DNA of 64,000 nucleotides. Origin: Leptolyngbyaceae cyanobacterium (GTDB lineage Bacteria > Cyanobacteriota > Cyanobacteriia > Cyanobacteriales > Aerosakkonemataceae). Location of the stretch: contig DATNQN010000020.1 of the NCBI GenBank assembly GCA_036703985.1, positions 62,001 to 126,000 on the forward strand, read 5' to 3'. The first letter of the stretch is position 1, and every line of letters starts with the position of its first letter. Positions 38,282 to 46,247 of this stretch are shown piece after piece. The notes under the pieces were generated by a model. It saw only the letters and a list, made by a program, of their open reading frames with translations. It did no database searches and was not told the origin of the DNA. The translations under genes were made by a program, and so were the position numbers.

Positions 38282-38848
38282 ATGAATAAAATGCAACAAG
38301 GCAGACTGATTGTTTTTACAGGGCCAAGTGGGGTAGGTAAAGGAACATTACTAAGATCGCTCCTCAAACATCATCCGGAATTGGAGCTTTCGACATCCGT
38401 AACTACCCGCGCCCCCAGACCAGGGGAAATCAACGGGCAGCATTATTATTTCGTTACCCTCGAAGAATTCGATCGCATGATCGAGGATGGGGAATTATTG
38501 GAGTGGGCGGAATTTGCCGGAAACTACTACGGCACGCCCAGGCGATCCGTAGAAAGATCGATCGCTCAAGGTAAATGCGCGATTTTAGAAATTGAATTAG
38601 AAGGAGCCAGACAAATTCGACAGACATTTCCCAATGCCTTACGCCTGTTTATTTTGCCTCCTTCCTTATGCGAATTAGAGCATCGCATTCGGGGTCGCGG
38701 TACGGAGTCCGAAGAGTCGATTACTCGTCGTCTCCGTCGCGCTAAAGAGGAAATTGAAGCGGCTAATGAATTTGATATTCAAATTGTCAATGACGATTTG
38801 GAAACTGCTCTTAAAAAAATTGAAGCGGCAGTGTTCGTCCATTGTTAA
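38282..38848 (+). CDS. gmk: Guanylate kinase
   Basis: 188 residues. The P-loop GPSGVGKGTLL lies at residues about 13-23, followed by the GMP-binding segments STSVTTRAPRPGEINGQHYYF and LLEWAEFAGNYYGTP, and the RRLRRAKEEIE lid. The enzyme phosphorylates GMP to GDP. The order remA-gmk followed by psaJ/psaF is normal for cyanobacteria. Confidence 0.95.
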   Translation: MNKMQQGRLIVFTGPSGVGKGTLLRSLLKHHPELELSTSVTTRAPRPGEINGQHYYFVTLEEFDRMIEDGELLEWAEFAGNYYGTPRRSVERSIAQGKCAILEIELEGARQIRQTFPNALRLFILPPSLCELEHRIRGRGTESEESITRRLRRAKEEIEAANEFDIQIVNDDLETALKKIEAAVFVHC

Positions 38849-39042
38849 CTTCAAATCAAGTCGGCAAAATCAGCAGATTAATTACTATACTCTAGTAGTC
38901 AATAAAGTGCGATCGCATTAACCGAGCGGGAAATTGCGATCGCCTATTTTTTACAAAAAAAGTTTTTCATTCTGACGATCGGCTAACCATACCAAATCTG
39001 GGTTATTTATCCTACTTTTTTTCTGATTTTTTCAAATAATGT

Positions 39043-39075
39043 AGAAACTCGTTTTCTTAGGGAAAACGAGTTTCT
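39043..39075. terminator. 14-bp hairpin, probable terminator of gmk
   Basis: AGAAACTCGTTTTC (39043-39056) pairs exactly with GAAAACGAGTTTCT (39062-39075) around a TTAGG loop, and TTCTC follows. It lies about 195 bases past the gmk stop. Confidence 0.5.
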
Positions 39076-39304
39076 TTCTCCGCAAAATTAGCCAATTGCT
39101 GATGATTTATTGGAACAGATCGTTAGAGATAAATTTGGTTAAATCCAAAGTTAGCAGCGCGTAAGCAAAAACAGCACCTCCAATACCACATTTATTGAAA
39201 CAAATTAATTTTATTTACTATTAAATTAGCGATCTCTACAATGATGAATAATGCGAGCGAGCGCTTACTTAAATTATTTTATGAAAAGAATCGGATTTAC
39301 TGAA

Positions 39305-39337
39305 TAGGGTGCGCTAGCTTAAGCTTAACGCACCCTA
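39305..39337. repeat. TAGGGTGCG hairpin, cyanobacterial repeat
   Basis: TAGGGTGCG/CGCACCCTA with a CTAGCTTAAGCTTAA loop. Repeats of this shape, GTAGGGTGCG...CGCACCCTAC, are widespread between cyanobacterial genes. It lies 49 bases past the second psaJ (minus strand). Confidence 0.6.
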
Positions 39338-39386
39338 CTCGCTCTTTGATTTCACAAAAGTTTTTAAGAATCCGAAAAAAACGCTT

Positions 39387-39515
39387 TTAAGGCATTGGGT
39401 GGAAAAGCAAATCGGGAAAATAGTAGTTAATTACAATCAGCAAAGCAGCCTGAAGTGATAGCCAAATAGCCGCCAGTACAGGGGCAGTAGAAAGATACCT
39501 GACAAAATACTGCAT
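39387..39515 (-). CDS. Divergent second PsaJ
   Basis: 42 codons, a recognisable PsaJ: starts [18 protein letters not shown] and ends [10 protein letters not shown]. It is identical to the adjacent psaJ at about 30 of 42 positions. The canonical ILIEFNRF block, whose Glu is a chlorophyll ligand in known PSI structures, is replaced by LLIVINYY, so the Glu is lost. It has its own AGGAG eight bases before the ATG, so it is likely translated. The product could be an alternative PSI subunit or a decaying copy; the intact termini and Shine-Dalgarno argue for function. Confidence 0.85.
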   Translation of the reverse strand: MQYFVRYLSTAPVLAAIWLSLQAALLIVINYYFPDLLFHPMP

Positions 39516-40066
39516 TGCAAATACTCCTATCGATCGAACTGAACAAGCGTAGTGAAACTCTACATTATCCTCTTTAGAAACTGCTGTTCACGGCGATGAA
39601 AGACTAACGTCAAACAACCGATCGAGGAAAATATCAATTGCTAAAAGAGGAGTAGAAATTAGCAAAGCGATCGGACAATCAACAACAAAATTAAGAATAG
39701 GGGAATCGGGGAGACAAAGGGACGAGATAAATCGGTGATGGGATAAGAAAGAAGCATTTTTAAAATTTCTCGCTTCATCCTTCACCCTTTATCCTTCATC
39801 CTTTCCCTTTCCCCTTTACTTGGAGAAGCTTCTGATTTAACTTTACGAAAGTTAATTATTAAAAAATCTGCCAAAAGATACAAAAATAAAACTCGCGATT
39901 ACTTACCAGACGCTAGCCAAACGCCTATAAACAATCGCGAGTCTCAATTTATTAGATCGGAAAGAGTTTTACTAATTTTGCTCGTAACTAAAGTGGAAAG
40001 CAAAAACTAGCATACTCTTTCAACAGAAATCTCCTCGTCCACTTACTCCGCCCAAAGTTAGGATAA
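39516..40066. other. Intergenic region between the two psaJ genes
   Basis: About 550 bases. A terminator-like hairpin lies at 39891-39942. A 65-codon minus frame at 39588-39785 consists of repeat-derived sequence (CTTCATCC/CTTCACCC units) and I do not regard it as a gene. Confidence 0.5.
39880..39942 (-). terminator. Terminator of psaFJ
   Basis: On the minus strand ACTCGCGATT (39933-39942) pairs with AATCGCGAGT (39891-39900) around a 32-base loop that contains a smaller stem. It is followed by TTTTATTTTTG. It lies about 125 bases past the psaJ stop codon. Confidence 0.6.
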
Positions 40067-40195
40067 TTACGGCATTGGGTGGAAAAGCAGGTCGGGGAAA
40101 AAGCGGTTAAATTCAATCAAAATTCCCGCAGTAACGGTCATCCAAACAGCAGCCAGAACTGGTGCGGTGGAAAGATATTTCACAAAGTATTGCAT
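40067..40195 (-). CDS. psaJ: Photosystem I reaction centre subunit IX (PsaJ)
   Basis: 42 residues with one membrane helix: [20 protein letters not shown], then the conserved [20 protein letters not shown]. Length and sequence are typical of PsaJ, which stabilises PsaF in PSI. It lies 35 bases after psaF and is too short for most gene finders. Confidence 0.95.
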   Translation of the reverse strand: MQYFVKYLSTAPVLAAVWMTVTAGILIEFNRFFPDLLFHPMP

Positions 40196-40230
40196 GATGG
40201 AACATTCTCCAAAAGTAAGGTGGCAATAAC

Positions 40231-40725
40231 CTAGCGTGGGGAAACAGGGATTTCCTCTTCCTTAGCAAACATTTCACCAGTGGTGAATTCCTTCAAAGCC
40301 AACAGAGGCCATAACGGGCCGGTCAGCATCTTGGAAATTGCCAGAGGAACATCGATGATGATTTCTTTTTCTTCTGGGTTTTTGTCATTCTTGACAGCTT
40401 GCAGGTAAGAACGACCAACCCAGCCAATCCAACCAGCGATGTAGAGGAACAGGACGCTAGGAATCAAAAAGTCACCAGCACGGTTTAAACGGCCATCTAC
40501 GACCAAATGGGGTAAACCTTCGGGGCCGCAGAGTGCACCGGCATAACGGTCAAACCGTTTTGCACCGGATTGGGGGTCATCGGTGGTGTTACGCGCCATT
40601 TCTGCCCGTTGTTGGAAAGCGGCAGAGTCTTTGCAAGGCACCAGTCCAGCAACGTCAGCAGAAGCTGCGGGGACAAAAGTAAACCAGATGCCGAACGCAA
40701 TAATCAGAGCTAACAATCGTCGCAT
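40231..40725 (-). CDS. psaF: Photosystem I reaction centre subunit III (PsaF)
   Basis: About 164 residues from the ATG at 40725, which directly begins the lumenal targeting signal [23 protein letters not shown] and is preceded by AAGGA. The mature protein begins [11 protein letters not shown], has a second Cys in [18 protein letters not shown], a membrane helix ([20 protein letters not shown]) and the cytosolic tail. PsaF contacts plastocyanin/cytochrome c6. Operon with psaJ; divergent from tsaD, as usual in cyanobacteria. Confidence 0.97.
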   Translation of the reverse strand: MRRLLALIIAFGIWFTFVPAASADVAGLVPCKDSAAFQQRAEMARNTTDDPQSGAKRFDRYAGALCGPEGLPHLVVDGRLNRAGDFLIPSVLFLYIAGWIGWVGRSYLQAVKNDKNPEEKEIIIDVPLAISKMLTGPLWPLLALKEFTTGEMFAKEEEIPVSPR

Positions 40726-40860
40726 GGATTGTTTCCTTTTGTTACAAAACAATAAGTTTCTTCTACAAAAACTTGAAGTTATTTATACTTACAAGCTGAC
40801 TAAACTAGAAATTAGCCAGTTTTGTAGAGAAACCACATTGATTTTTTAAAGTACCAGTGA

Positions 40861-41904
40861 ATGGCTACAGTTTTAGCAATTGAAACAAGTTGTGACGAAA
40901 CTGCGGTGGCTATTGTTAAGAACCGTAAAGTTTTGAGTAGCATTATCGCTTCTCAAATCCCTGTCCACCAGCAGTACGGCGGTGTCGTACCAGAAGTTGC
41001 CTCCCGCCAACACCTAGAAACTATCAATCATGGTATAGCCGAAGCTTGTCAAGAGGCTAGTCTAGATTGGTCGGAAATTGACGGTATTGCGGCTACCTGC
41101 GCCCCTGGTTTAGTGGGAGCATTATTAGTGGGTTTAACTGCCGCTAAAACCCTCTCGATCGTTCGTCAAAAGCCTTTTATTGGGGTTCACCACCTGGAAG
41201 GGCATATCTACGCTTCTTACTTGATTTCCCCGGATTTACAGCCGCCTTTTCTTTGCCTGTTGGTTTCTGGGGGTCATACGAGTTTGATTTACGTCAAAGA
41301 TTGCGGCGTATATGAAACTTTGGGAGAAACTCGCGACGATGCAGCTGGGGAAGCGTTTGATAAGGTAGCGCGTTTGTTACACCTGGGTTATCCAGGTGGG
41401 CCAGCGATCGATCGCTTGGCGAAAGAAGGTAATCCGAAAGCTTTTCCTTTGCCAGATGGAAAAGTTTCCGTACCCACTGGTGGCTTTCATCCCTATGATT
41501 CGAGTTTTAGCGGCTTGAAAACAGCCGTGCTGCGGTTGGTACAAAAATTAGAGCGAGACGGAAAAGATCCCTTACCAGTCAGTGACATTGCTGCTAGTTT
41601 TCAGGATACTGTGGCCCGATCGCTCACCCGCAGAGCAATTTCCTGCGCTCTGGACTATGGTTTAAATACGATCGCGATCGGTGGTGGTGTAGCAGCTAAT
41701 AGCGGACTGCGCCAACACTTGCAAGCAGCCGCAGAAACTCACAATTTGCGGGTAATCTTCCCCAGTCTGAAATTCTGTACCGATAACGCGGCGATGATTG
41801 CTTGCGCGGCGGCGGAGCATCTCGATCGGGGTCATACATCGCCTTTAACTTTGGGAGTGCGATCGAGACTTGCTATCACCGATGTGATGCAGCTTTACGC
41901 ATAG
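40861..41904 (+). CDS. tsaD: tRNA N6-adenosine threonylcarbamoyltransferase
   Basis: 347 residues. The start [19 protein letters not shown] is followed by the metal-binding motif HHLEGH at about residues 110-115, [10 protein letters not shown] and the C-terminal [11 protein letters not shown]. TsaD transfers threonylcarbamoyl to A37 of ANN-decoding tRNAs, working with TsaB/E and the TsaC product; tsaC is also in this window at 54.6 kb. Stop codon TAG lies inside the first bases of a palindromic repeat. Confidence 0.96.
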   Translation: MATVLAIETSCDETAVAIVKNRKVLSSIIASQIPVHQQYGGVVPEVASRQHLETINHGIAEACQEASLDWSEIDGIAATCAPGLVGALLVGLTAAKTLSIVRQKPFIGVHHLEGHIYASYLISPDLQPPFLCLLVSGGHTSLIYVKDCGVYETLGETRDDAAGEAFDKVARLLHLGYPGGPAIDRLAKEGNPKAFPLPDGKVSVPTGGFHPYDSSFSGLKTAVLRLVQKLERDGKDPLPVSDIAASFQDTVARSLTRRAISCALDYGLNTIAIGGGVAANSGLRQHLQAAAETHNLRVIFPSLKFCTDNAAMIACAAAEHLDRGHTSPLTLGVRSRLAITDVMQLYA

Positions 41905-41935
41905 AAACCCGGTTTCTTCAAGAAACCGGGTTTCT
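41903..41935. repeat. 33-base palindrome, copy 1
   Basis: AGAAACCCGGTTTCTT and its complement with a one-base loop. The same 33 bases occur at 63264-63296. It begins within the tsaD stop codon and could act as a terminator. A CCCCC/GGGGG stem follows at about 41971-41990. Confidence 0.85.
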
Positions 41936-42010
41936 GGGGTCTACTTCATCTAACTCTGTAATCTTCAAAGTCCCCCTTTTTAAGGGGGATTTAGGGGTAT
42001 CTCCAATCTC

Positions 42011-42457
42011 TTACAAACCAAAAAGCCCTGTAATCAATGGCAGTAACTTATTCCAAGATTCAACAAAAGTTGCAGCAGTAGGTAGTCCTGTAACTATTCC
42101 TTTCAGCATAGTAATTGCTGTATCTGCTAAATCTTTCTTATCCTCATCCTTGGGATTTTGACCAGCTTCAGCTAACGCTTTCACCTGCTTTAATGCCTTA
42201 GCTTTATCCTTATCTGATAAGTTGGTATCAGATTCAATAGCTGCTGTTAATTGCTTTAACAAATCTGCTAACTTTGGTGCTTCTGGGATATCCGATTTTT
42301 CAAGTTCACCGATGCTAACAGCGACAGTTCCACTAATGTCACCGCCTGCAACTCCGGTCATTTCTTTACCAGCAACTCCGCTAATGTCACCGCCTGCTAT
42401 ACCTGCAACATCGCCACCAACGTTGCTAATGTTGAAATTGCTGCTTTTATCTGACAT
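42011..42457 (-). CDS. Possible internal-start product of the split gene
   Basis: In frame with the larger protein. The ATG at 42455-42457 is preceded by AAGGAG with a 5-base spacer (ATACT). The product would be 148 residues: a Ser/Asn-rich start, glycine-rich GGDISG-type repeats, an acidic helical part (SDIPEAPKLADLLKQLT) and a hydrophobic tail. The encoded tetrapeptide GDTM at the site recurs, as I recall, in relatives; this is the basis for suspecting a deliberate second start. No expression evidence. Confidence 0.3.
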   Translation of the reverse strand: MSDKSSNFNISNVGGDVAGIAGGDISGVAGKEMTGVAGGDISGTVAVSIGELEKSDIPEAPKLADLLKQLTAAIESDTNLSDKDKAKALKQVKALAEAGQNPKDEDKKDLADTAITMLKGIVTGLPTAATFVESWNKLLPLITGLFGL

Positions 42458-43195
42458 AGTATCTCCTTGATTGTGATAGTTTTCTGCATAAAAGCTAGGT
42501 CGCTGTAAAGCTGTTATTACCATACTTTCTAAACGGATAATTCGATTATCTCTTTCGGCTAATCTCGCTTTTAACTCCTGATTTAAAGCTTTAATTTCGT
42601 TATAATTATCAAAATATTCACTACTTAGTTCAGAACGATTTGCACTAGCAGAAGTTGCCGCACGGAGTAAGACATTACCAGATCCACGTTTTTCAATTGC
42701 GACAATTTCTAATTCTGCATCTGGGTGGTTTTCGGCTAACTGCTTAAATGCAATTGCGATGGCACGCGGATCGACATTTTGGTTGTGGTAAAGGTCAAGA
42801 GTATCAACAATGGGTTTAATAAAATCACCGAATTCTCCATCGGCAAAAACTTCTTGATGATTATCGGGTTTGCGAAATGGATCGGGATTATATTTTGTAG
42901 GCAGGCGCATATAAACATATTCGCACCTTACACCGTCGAACTTAGTTCCCCTCGTAATTCCCCAATCTTCAATATATGCACCAGTGAGAGTAGCACCAGT
43001 AAAATCGGTTTTATCTAACTGTGTTTGTACTAATTTTGCTCTGGATAAATCGACCTCCTGTAAATTGGCATTGCTGAGATCGGCACTGATAAAATTAGCA
43101 TCGGCTAAATTAGCTTTTTGTAAGTTAATTCCTTGCAAGTTGAGACGGCTAAAATCTTTATCTTGTCCTTGTCCTGTTATCACAACCTCTCGCAC
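42011..43195 (-). CDS. Pentapeptide-repeat protein, C-terminal part
   Basis: 394 codons from GTG 43195, the first plausible start after the TAG; no ATG lies in the 84 codons between. Content: pentapeptide block (NLQGINLQKANLADANF, DFTGATLTGAYIEDWGIT), the RCEYVYMRLPTK segment, a helical middle, then a glycine-rich repeat (GGDVAGIAGGDISGVAGKE) and a helical C-terminus ending LLPLITGLFGL. An internal ATG at 42457 has a strong Shine-Dalgarno, so a 148-residue C-terminal product may also be made. Confidence 0.6.
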   Translation of the reverse strand: MREVVITGQGQDKDFSRLNLQGINLQKANLADANFISADLSNANLQEVDLSRAKLVQTQLDKTDFTGATLTGAYIEDWGITRGTKFDGVRCEYVYMRLPTKYNPDPFRKPDNHQEVFADGEFGDFIKPIVDTLDLYHNQNVDPRAIAIAFKQLAENHPDAELEIVAIEKRGSGNVLLRAATSASANRSELSSEYFDNYNEIKALNQELKARLAERDNRIIRLESMVITALQRPSFYAENYHNQGDTMSDKSSNFNISNVGGDVAGIAGGDISGVAGKEMTGVAGGDISGTVAVSIGELEKSDIPEAPKLADLLKQLTAAIESDTNLSDKDKAKALKQVKALAEAGQNPKDEDKKDLADTAITMLKGIVTGLPTAATFVESWNKLLPLITGLFGL

Positions 43196-43447
43196 TTGTG
43201 GGATGTATAAATAAGTTTTTCCAGGTCGAGCAAAATCTAGTTTTTTACTTTCTTTAAAACAAGTGCTGGTAAGAGTAGCATCTCTGAAGTCAGTATTTTT
43301 AAGTGTGGCTTTTGTGAAATCAGTATCGGTTAAATTGGCATAGCGAAAATAGGTGCCTCCCGTAGCAGCAAAAGCAATAGCAATTGTGCGAATCCAAGCA
43401 TCTCTAGGATTTCCTTCGATGGCACGCCAGCCGAGATAAATATATAA

Positions 43448-44161
43448 CTATGTTGATAGAAAGGCGACCGCGATGGAGACAAAATTGGAAGTTCCGGCAA
43501 GAGCTACGGCGACTGCTAAGAATCCCGTTAAGATGACGGCTAAGAATCCCGCTAAAGTAATGGCTAAGGCTCCAGCTAAGGCAACTGCTCCAGCTAAGGC
43601 TCCAGCGACGTTGACCGCGACAGCTACAGTTATGGTTACGGCTACAGTGACGGTAACACTGAAGGCTACGGTGAATGCCCCGGCGACCGCCAGGGTGAAT
43701 GTTCCTACGGCAGCAAGAGCGAGGGCAACAACGAAGGCGACAGCAACAGCAACGACGTTAAATCCTCGGTAAATAGATAGAAAACTAAAAGCTAAAAATA
43801 ATAGTAGACTTACCCAGCCTATAATAGCGTCTTCGTATCCTATAATAGCGTCTTTGGGTTTGGGCTGGGTTATGAATGCTACCAAAACGCCCAATACTAA
43901 TGCAAAGAAAACTGCTATCACCAACAGTACCATGCACACAAACAACAGTGTAATTACCCATCGCCTCGGCAATCCAGCTTTCGCCCCCACAAACTTAGCA
44001 CCAGTCAGGTTAGCCTTAGTAAAATTAGTCCCCCTGATATCAGCTTCCGAAAAATCCGCACCCGATAAATCTTTACCTTTAAAAGACAAACATCGGAGAT
44101 TTTCACCCCGAAAATCTCGCCTCCCCTCTGCATAGCGCCGCAATACTTCACTCGCTTTCAT
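43448..44161 (-). CDS. Pentapeptide-repeat membrane protein, N-terminal part
   Basis: 237 residues: a short pentapeptide domain (about residues 20-60), two membrane helices (about 68-95 and 112-130), then about 100 residues of alternating V/A/G/T (e.g. VAVTITVAVAVNVAGALAG) of low complexity. It ends at TAG 43448; the frame continues unbroken beyond it. The hydrophobic segment alone is probably an aggregation-prone or multi-helix stretch. The start MKASEVLRRYAEGRRDF is the normal family N-terminus. Confidence 0.6.
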   Translation of the reverse strand: MKASEVLRRYAEGRRDFRGENLRCLSFKGKDLSGADFSEADIRGTNFTKANLTGAKFVGAKAGLPRRWVITLLFVCMVLLVIAVFFALVLGVLVAFITQPKPKDAIIGYEDAIIGWVSLLLFLAFSFLSIYRGFNVVAVAVAFVVALALAAVGTFTLAVAGAFTVAFSVTVTVAVTITVAVAVNVAGALAGAVALAGALAITLAGFLAVILTGFLAVAVALAGTSNFVSIAVAFLST

Positions 44162-44405
44162 ACCGAGAACGCATAATACTAATTTCTTTCGCTACCATAT
44201 TCCGCTGTTCTAACATAGCCAGATGTCTGCCGTCTACAATTTCGACCTCAATAGACAGCATAATTAAACTTTTAAATTACTATAACTATGTCAATTTAAT
44301 GGCAGATATAAGCAAAGTTGACTTATAGGCAAAATAAAGATAGAATAAAGATAATTATACATACAAAAAAGTTAATCCAATTTATTAATCCCCAAAATTT
44401 ATAAT

Positions 44406-44759
44406 ATGTTAGTAACGATCGAAATACCTCACGAATTAGCTGCCCAGCTGAGCAACCTTGAAGAAGATATACCCGAAATTATAGAATTAGGTTTGCGTGA
44501 ACTTAATGCTAAAGGTCAATCGGGTTTTTCTGGTACAGCAGAAGTGTTAGAATTTCTGGCTAAACTACCTACGCCGCAAGAAATATTAGCAATACGTCCA
44601 TCAGAAGCTTTGCAAGCTCAAATTGATAAATTATTAGAAAAAAATCGCACTACAGGATTGACTGCCGCAGAAGAAAAAACATGGCAGCAGTACCAATATT
44701 TAGAACATTTGGTACGTCTTGCTAAAGCTGAAGCTTATTTGAGATTGAAAACATCGTGA
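44406..44759 (+). CDS. Partner protein of HNH endonuclease, copy 1
   Basis: 117 residues. The N-terminus (MLVTIEIPHELAAQL) resembles a short beta-strand and helix; the C-terminal half is helical with a LLEKNRTTGLTAAEEKTWQQYQYLEHLVRLAKAEAYLRL segment. The same LLEKN..G..T.EE motif is found in the protein preceding the second HNH gene (59401-59823). It overlaps the HNH gene by 4 bases (GTGA), implying coupled translation. It may be a DNA-binding or regulatory partner, possibly antitoxin-like; no function is established. Confidence 0.75.
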   Translation: MLVTIEIPHELAAQLSNLEEDIPEIIELGLRELNAKGQSGFSGTAEVLEFLAKLPTPQEILAIRPSEALQAQIDKLLEKNRTTGLTAAEEKTWQQYQYLEHLVRLAKAEAYLRLKTS

Positions 44760-45178
44760 GTCGTACTTATATATCATCTACGCTGCGACAACTGGTTTAC
44801 GATCGCGCTAACGGTTGTTGCGAATACTGCTTGATTCCAGAAGCAACATCCTTTGCCAAACATGAAATCGACCATATTATTGCTGAAAAACACGATGGGT
44901 TAACGGAAGCTGAAAATCTCGCACTTTCTTGTACAGTATGCAACAAACATAAAGGCAGTGACTTAACTTCGATCGATCCCGAAACAAGTCAAATTACTCC
45001 ACTATACAATCCTCGTCGCGATCGTTGGTCGGAGCATTTTCAATTGAGTGATGGTCAATTCATTCCCCTGACAGCAATTGGTCGCGTTACTATTCGCTTA
45101 TTACAATTAAATCACCCAAACAGAGTTAAAGAACGTCAATTACTAATTGCTACCAATTTGTTAACTTTGCCAGACTGA
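44756..45178 (+). CDS. HNH endonuclease, copy 1
   Basis: 140 residues from GTG. Zinc-finger Cys pairs CEYC (22-25) and CTVC (59-62) bracket the nuclease motif HEIDHI (36-41), with Asn54 in NLALSC and NKHKG (63-67). After the domain comes IDPETSQITPLYNPR..RW.EHF, shared with the copy at 58976-59398. Likely a nonspecific or site-specific DNA nuclease; the partner gene directly precedes it. Confidence 0.9.
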   Translation: MSRTYISSTLRQLVYDRANGCCEYCLIPEATSFAKHEIDHIIAEKHDGLTEAENLALSCTVCNKHKGSDLTSIDPETSQITPLYNPRRDRWSEHFQLSDGQFIPLTAIGRVTIRLLQLNHPNRVKERQLLIATNLLTLPD

Positions 45179-45218
45179 AAGGACAACATAAGCGCGATCG
45201 AGATTTGTATGCGATCGC

Positions 45219-45335
45219 CTATACTCTCATCACAATTTCGCCATCGACTAATTCATAGCGACCATCATCGGGATATTGGGCTAAGAATTGCTCAAAAGTG
45301 AGTTTTTGCTTTGACTGAGTTGAAATGGCAGTCAT
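45219..45335 (-). pseudogene. Uma2 (DUF820) endonuclease remnant
   Basis: 38 codons: MTAISTQSKQKLTFEQFL, then YPDDGRYELVDGEIVMRV and a stop. This is the N-terminus of the Uma2 family; the usual remaining ~140 residues with the nuclease core are absent. The frame is closed by TAG right where the core should begin, so it is a fragment, not a functional enzyme. Confidence 0.8.
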
Positions 45336-45393
45336 GCTATTTACCTGTGTATGCGATCGAAAAACTTATATCTATATTAATATTAATTAAACA

Positions 45394-45439
45394 GTCGGGT
45401 GGGTCAGAGAAGCTGATAAATTTCTCTGACCCACCCGAC
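45394..45439. repeat. Perfect 18-bp hairpin
   Basis: GTCGGGTGGGTCAGAGAA and its complement TTCTCTGACCCACCCGAC with a 10-base loop. It lies between the Uma2 remnant and a hypothetical gene, both on the minus strand; role as terminator, repeat element or scar is open. Confidence 0.8.
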
Positions 45440-45550
45440 AATTTGATTTATAGCAAAAGCTGAGGAGATTAGGACGAGATAAATTTCTCAAACCCTTGTT
45501 TTGTTAAGATTTTCTCTTCTGCCTTTTGCTATACTAAGATTACCCATTTC

Positions 45551-45910
45551 CTAACAAGCAATTTTGTTACTCAGAACAAGTTCGTGACTTCTTTGAGCAA
45601 GTTTATCCAAATCTAACTGATTGTTTTCATCTAGAAGATTTTCTTTCTGCAAAAACTCCAAAATCGTTAAAGATAGCAGCATTTCCATCTGCTTGGCTCG
45701 ACTGCTGAGGAATTGATGAGTTTCCAGATTTTCGGGGAAGTGCTCTATGCAGTCGTTCGTATAATGGGAAAATGCTCTAACTTCTTGTAGGAGTCGGATC
45801 AAGTAGCTGGGGCATTCGCAAGCAATTATGTGGATCGATTCGGAAATCGCTACTAGTTGCTCGTCAGAAAGTTCTAAGGAGATTTGTATTGTTCGATCGA
45901 AATTCACCAT
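45551..45910 (-). CDS. Hypothetical helical protein
   Basis: 119 residues, not recognised. Mostly helical and acidic (MVNFDRTIQISLELSDEQLVAISESIH, then ENLETHQFLSSRAKQMEMLLSLTILEFLQKENLLDENNQLDLDKLAQR). It has no membrane segment and no metal-binding motif. Coding is plausible from length and composition. Confidence 0.5.
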   Translation of the reverse strand: MVNFDRTIQISLELSDEQLVAISESIHIIACECPSYLIRLLQEVRAFSHYTNDCIEHFPENLETHQFLSSRAKQMEMLLSLTILEFLQKENLLDENNQLDLDKLAQRSHELVLSNKIAC

Positions 45911-46247
45911 GATCCCAGGTAGGTAAAGTTTTCATCTCTTAATCGCCGTACAAGCATTGATTGATAAATCTTTTGATAGATCGAAGTCAGGACTAACGAT
46001 CGCAGTTGGAACTTTTAGTGAAATAGCAGACGATCGGTTTTGGCTGCTTTACTACATATCTTATCAAAAATTTATAAATTTTATATTTTCTTAAGATTTT
46101 CTTTTATTATACCGATCCCCGATCGGAGTGCCACCAATCTCTCCACCTGTCCGAGACCCCTGCTGCGAATGCGAACAGAGACCGCACTCGAGTGAAGTAA
46201 AAGCGATAATACAGACGGATTGACGGTAATTTTATTGACAAATTTAA
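45911..46247. other. Intergenic region, nothing recognised
   Basis: About 337 bases between two minus-strand genes with no reading frame, hairpin or RNA gene that I can defend. Confidence 0.4.

Larger units (their letters stand above)
38849..39386. other. Intergenic region with two hairpins
   Basis: About 540 bases between convergent gmk and the second psaJ. It contains a 14-bp stem (39043-39075) and a 9-bp stem TAGGGTGCG/CGCACCCTA (39305-39337); no gene is evident. Confidence 0.5.
42011..44161 (-). pseudogene. Pentapeptide-repeat membrane gene split by a TAG
   Basis: A single reading frame of 717 codons is interrupted only by one TAG at 43448-43450. Before it: N-terminal MKASEVLRRYAEGRRDFRG, a pentapeptide block (LSGADFSEADIRGTNFTKANLTGAKF), two helices and a long Val/Ala/Gly/Thr-rich hydrophobic segment. 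After it, 84 codons in the same frame give AIEGNPRDAWIRTIAIAFAATGG and pentapeptides (YANLTDTDFTKATLKNTDF), then the rest of the protein. Domain order matches the full-length cyanobacterial family as I remember it. It could be a pseudogene, a recent mutation, or a sequencing error; suppressed reading cannot be excluded. Confidence 0.75.

Noticed and set aside
39588-39785. 65-codon minus frame between the psaJ genes
   Set aside because: Starts in CTTCATCC/CTTCACCC repeat DNA (MKDEARNFKN is the usual translation of it) and lacks support.
43473-43772. 99-codon plus frame of Ala/Lys/Thr repeats
   Set aside because: Reverse reading of the V/A/G-rich membrane segment of the pentapeptide gene.
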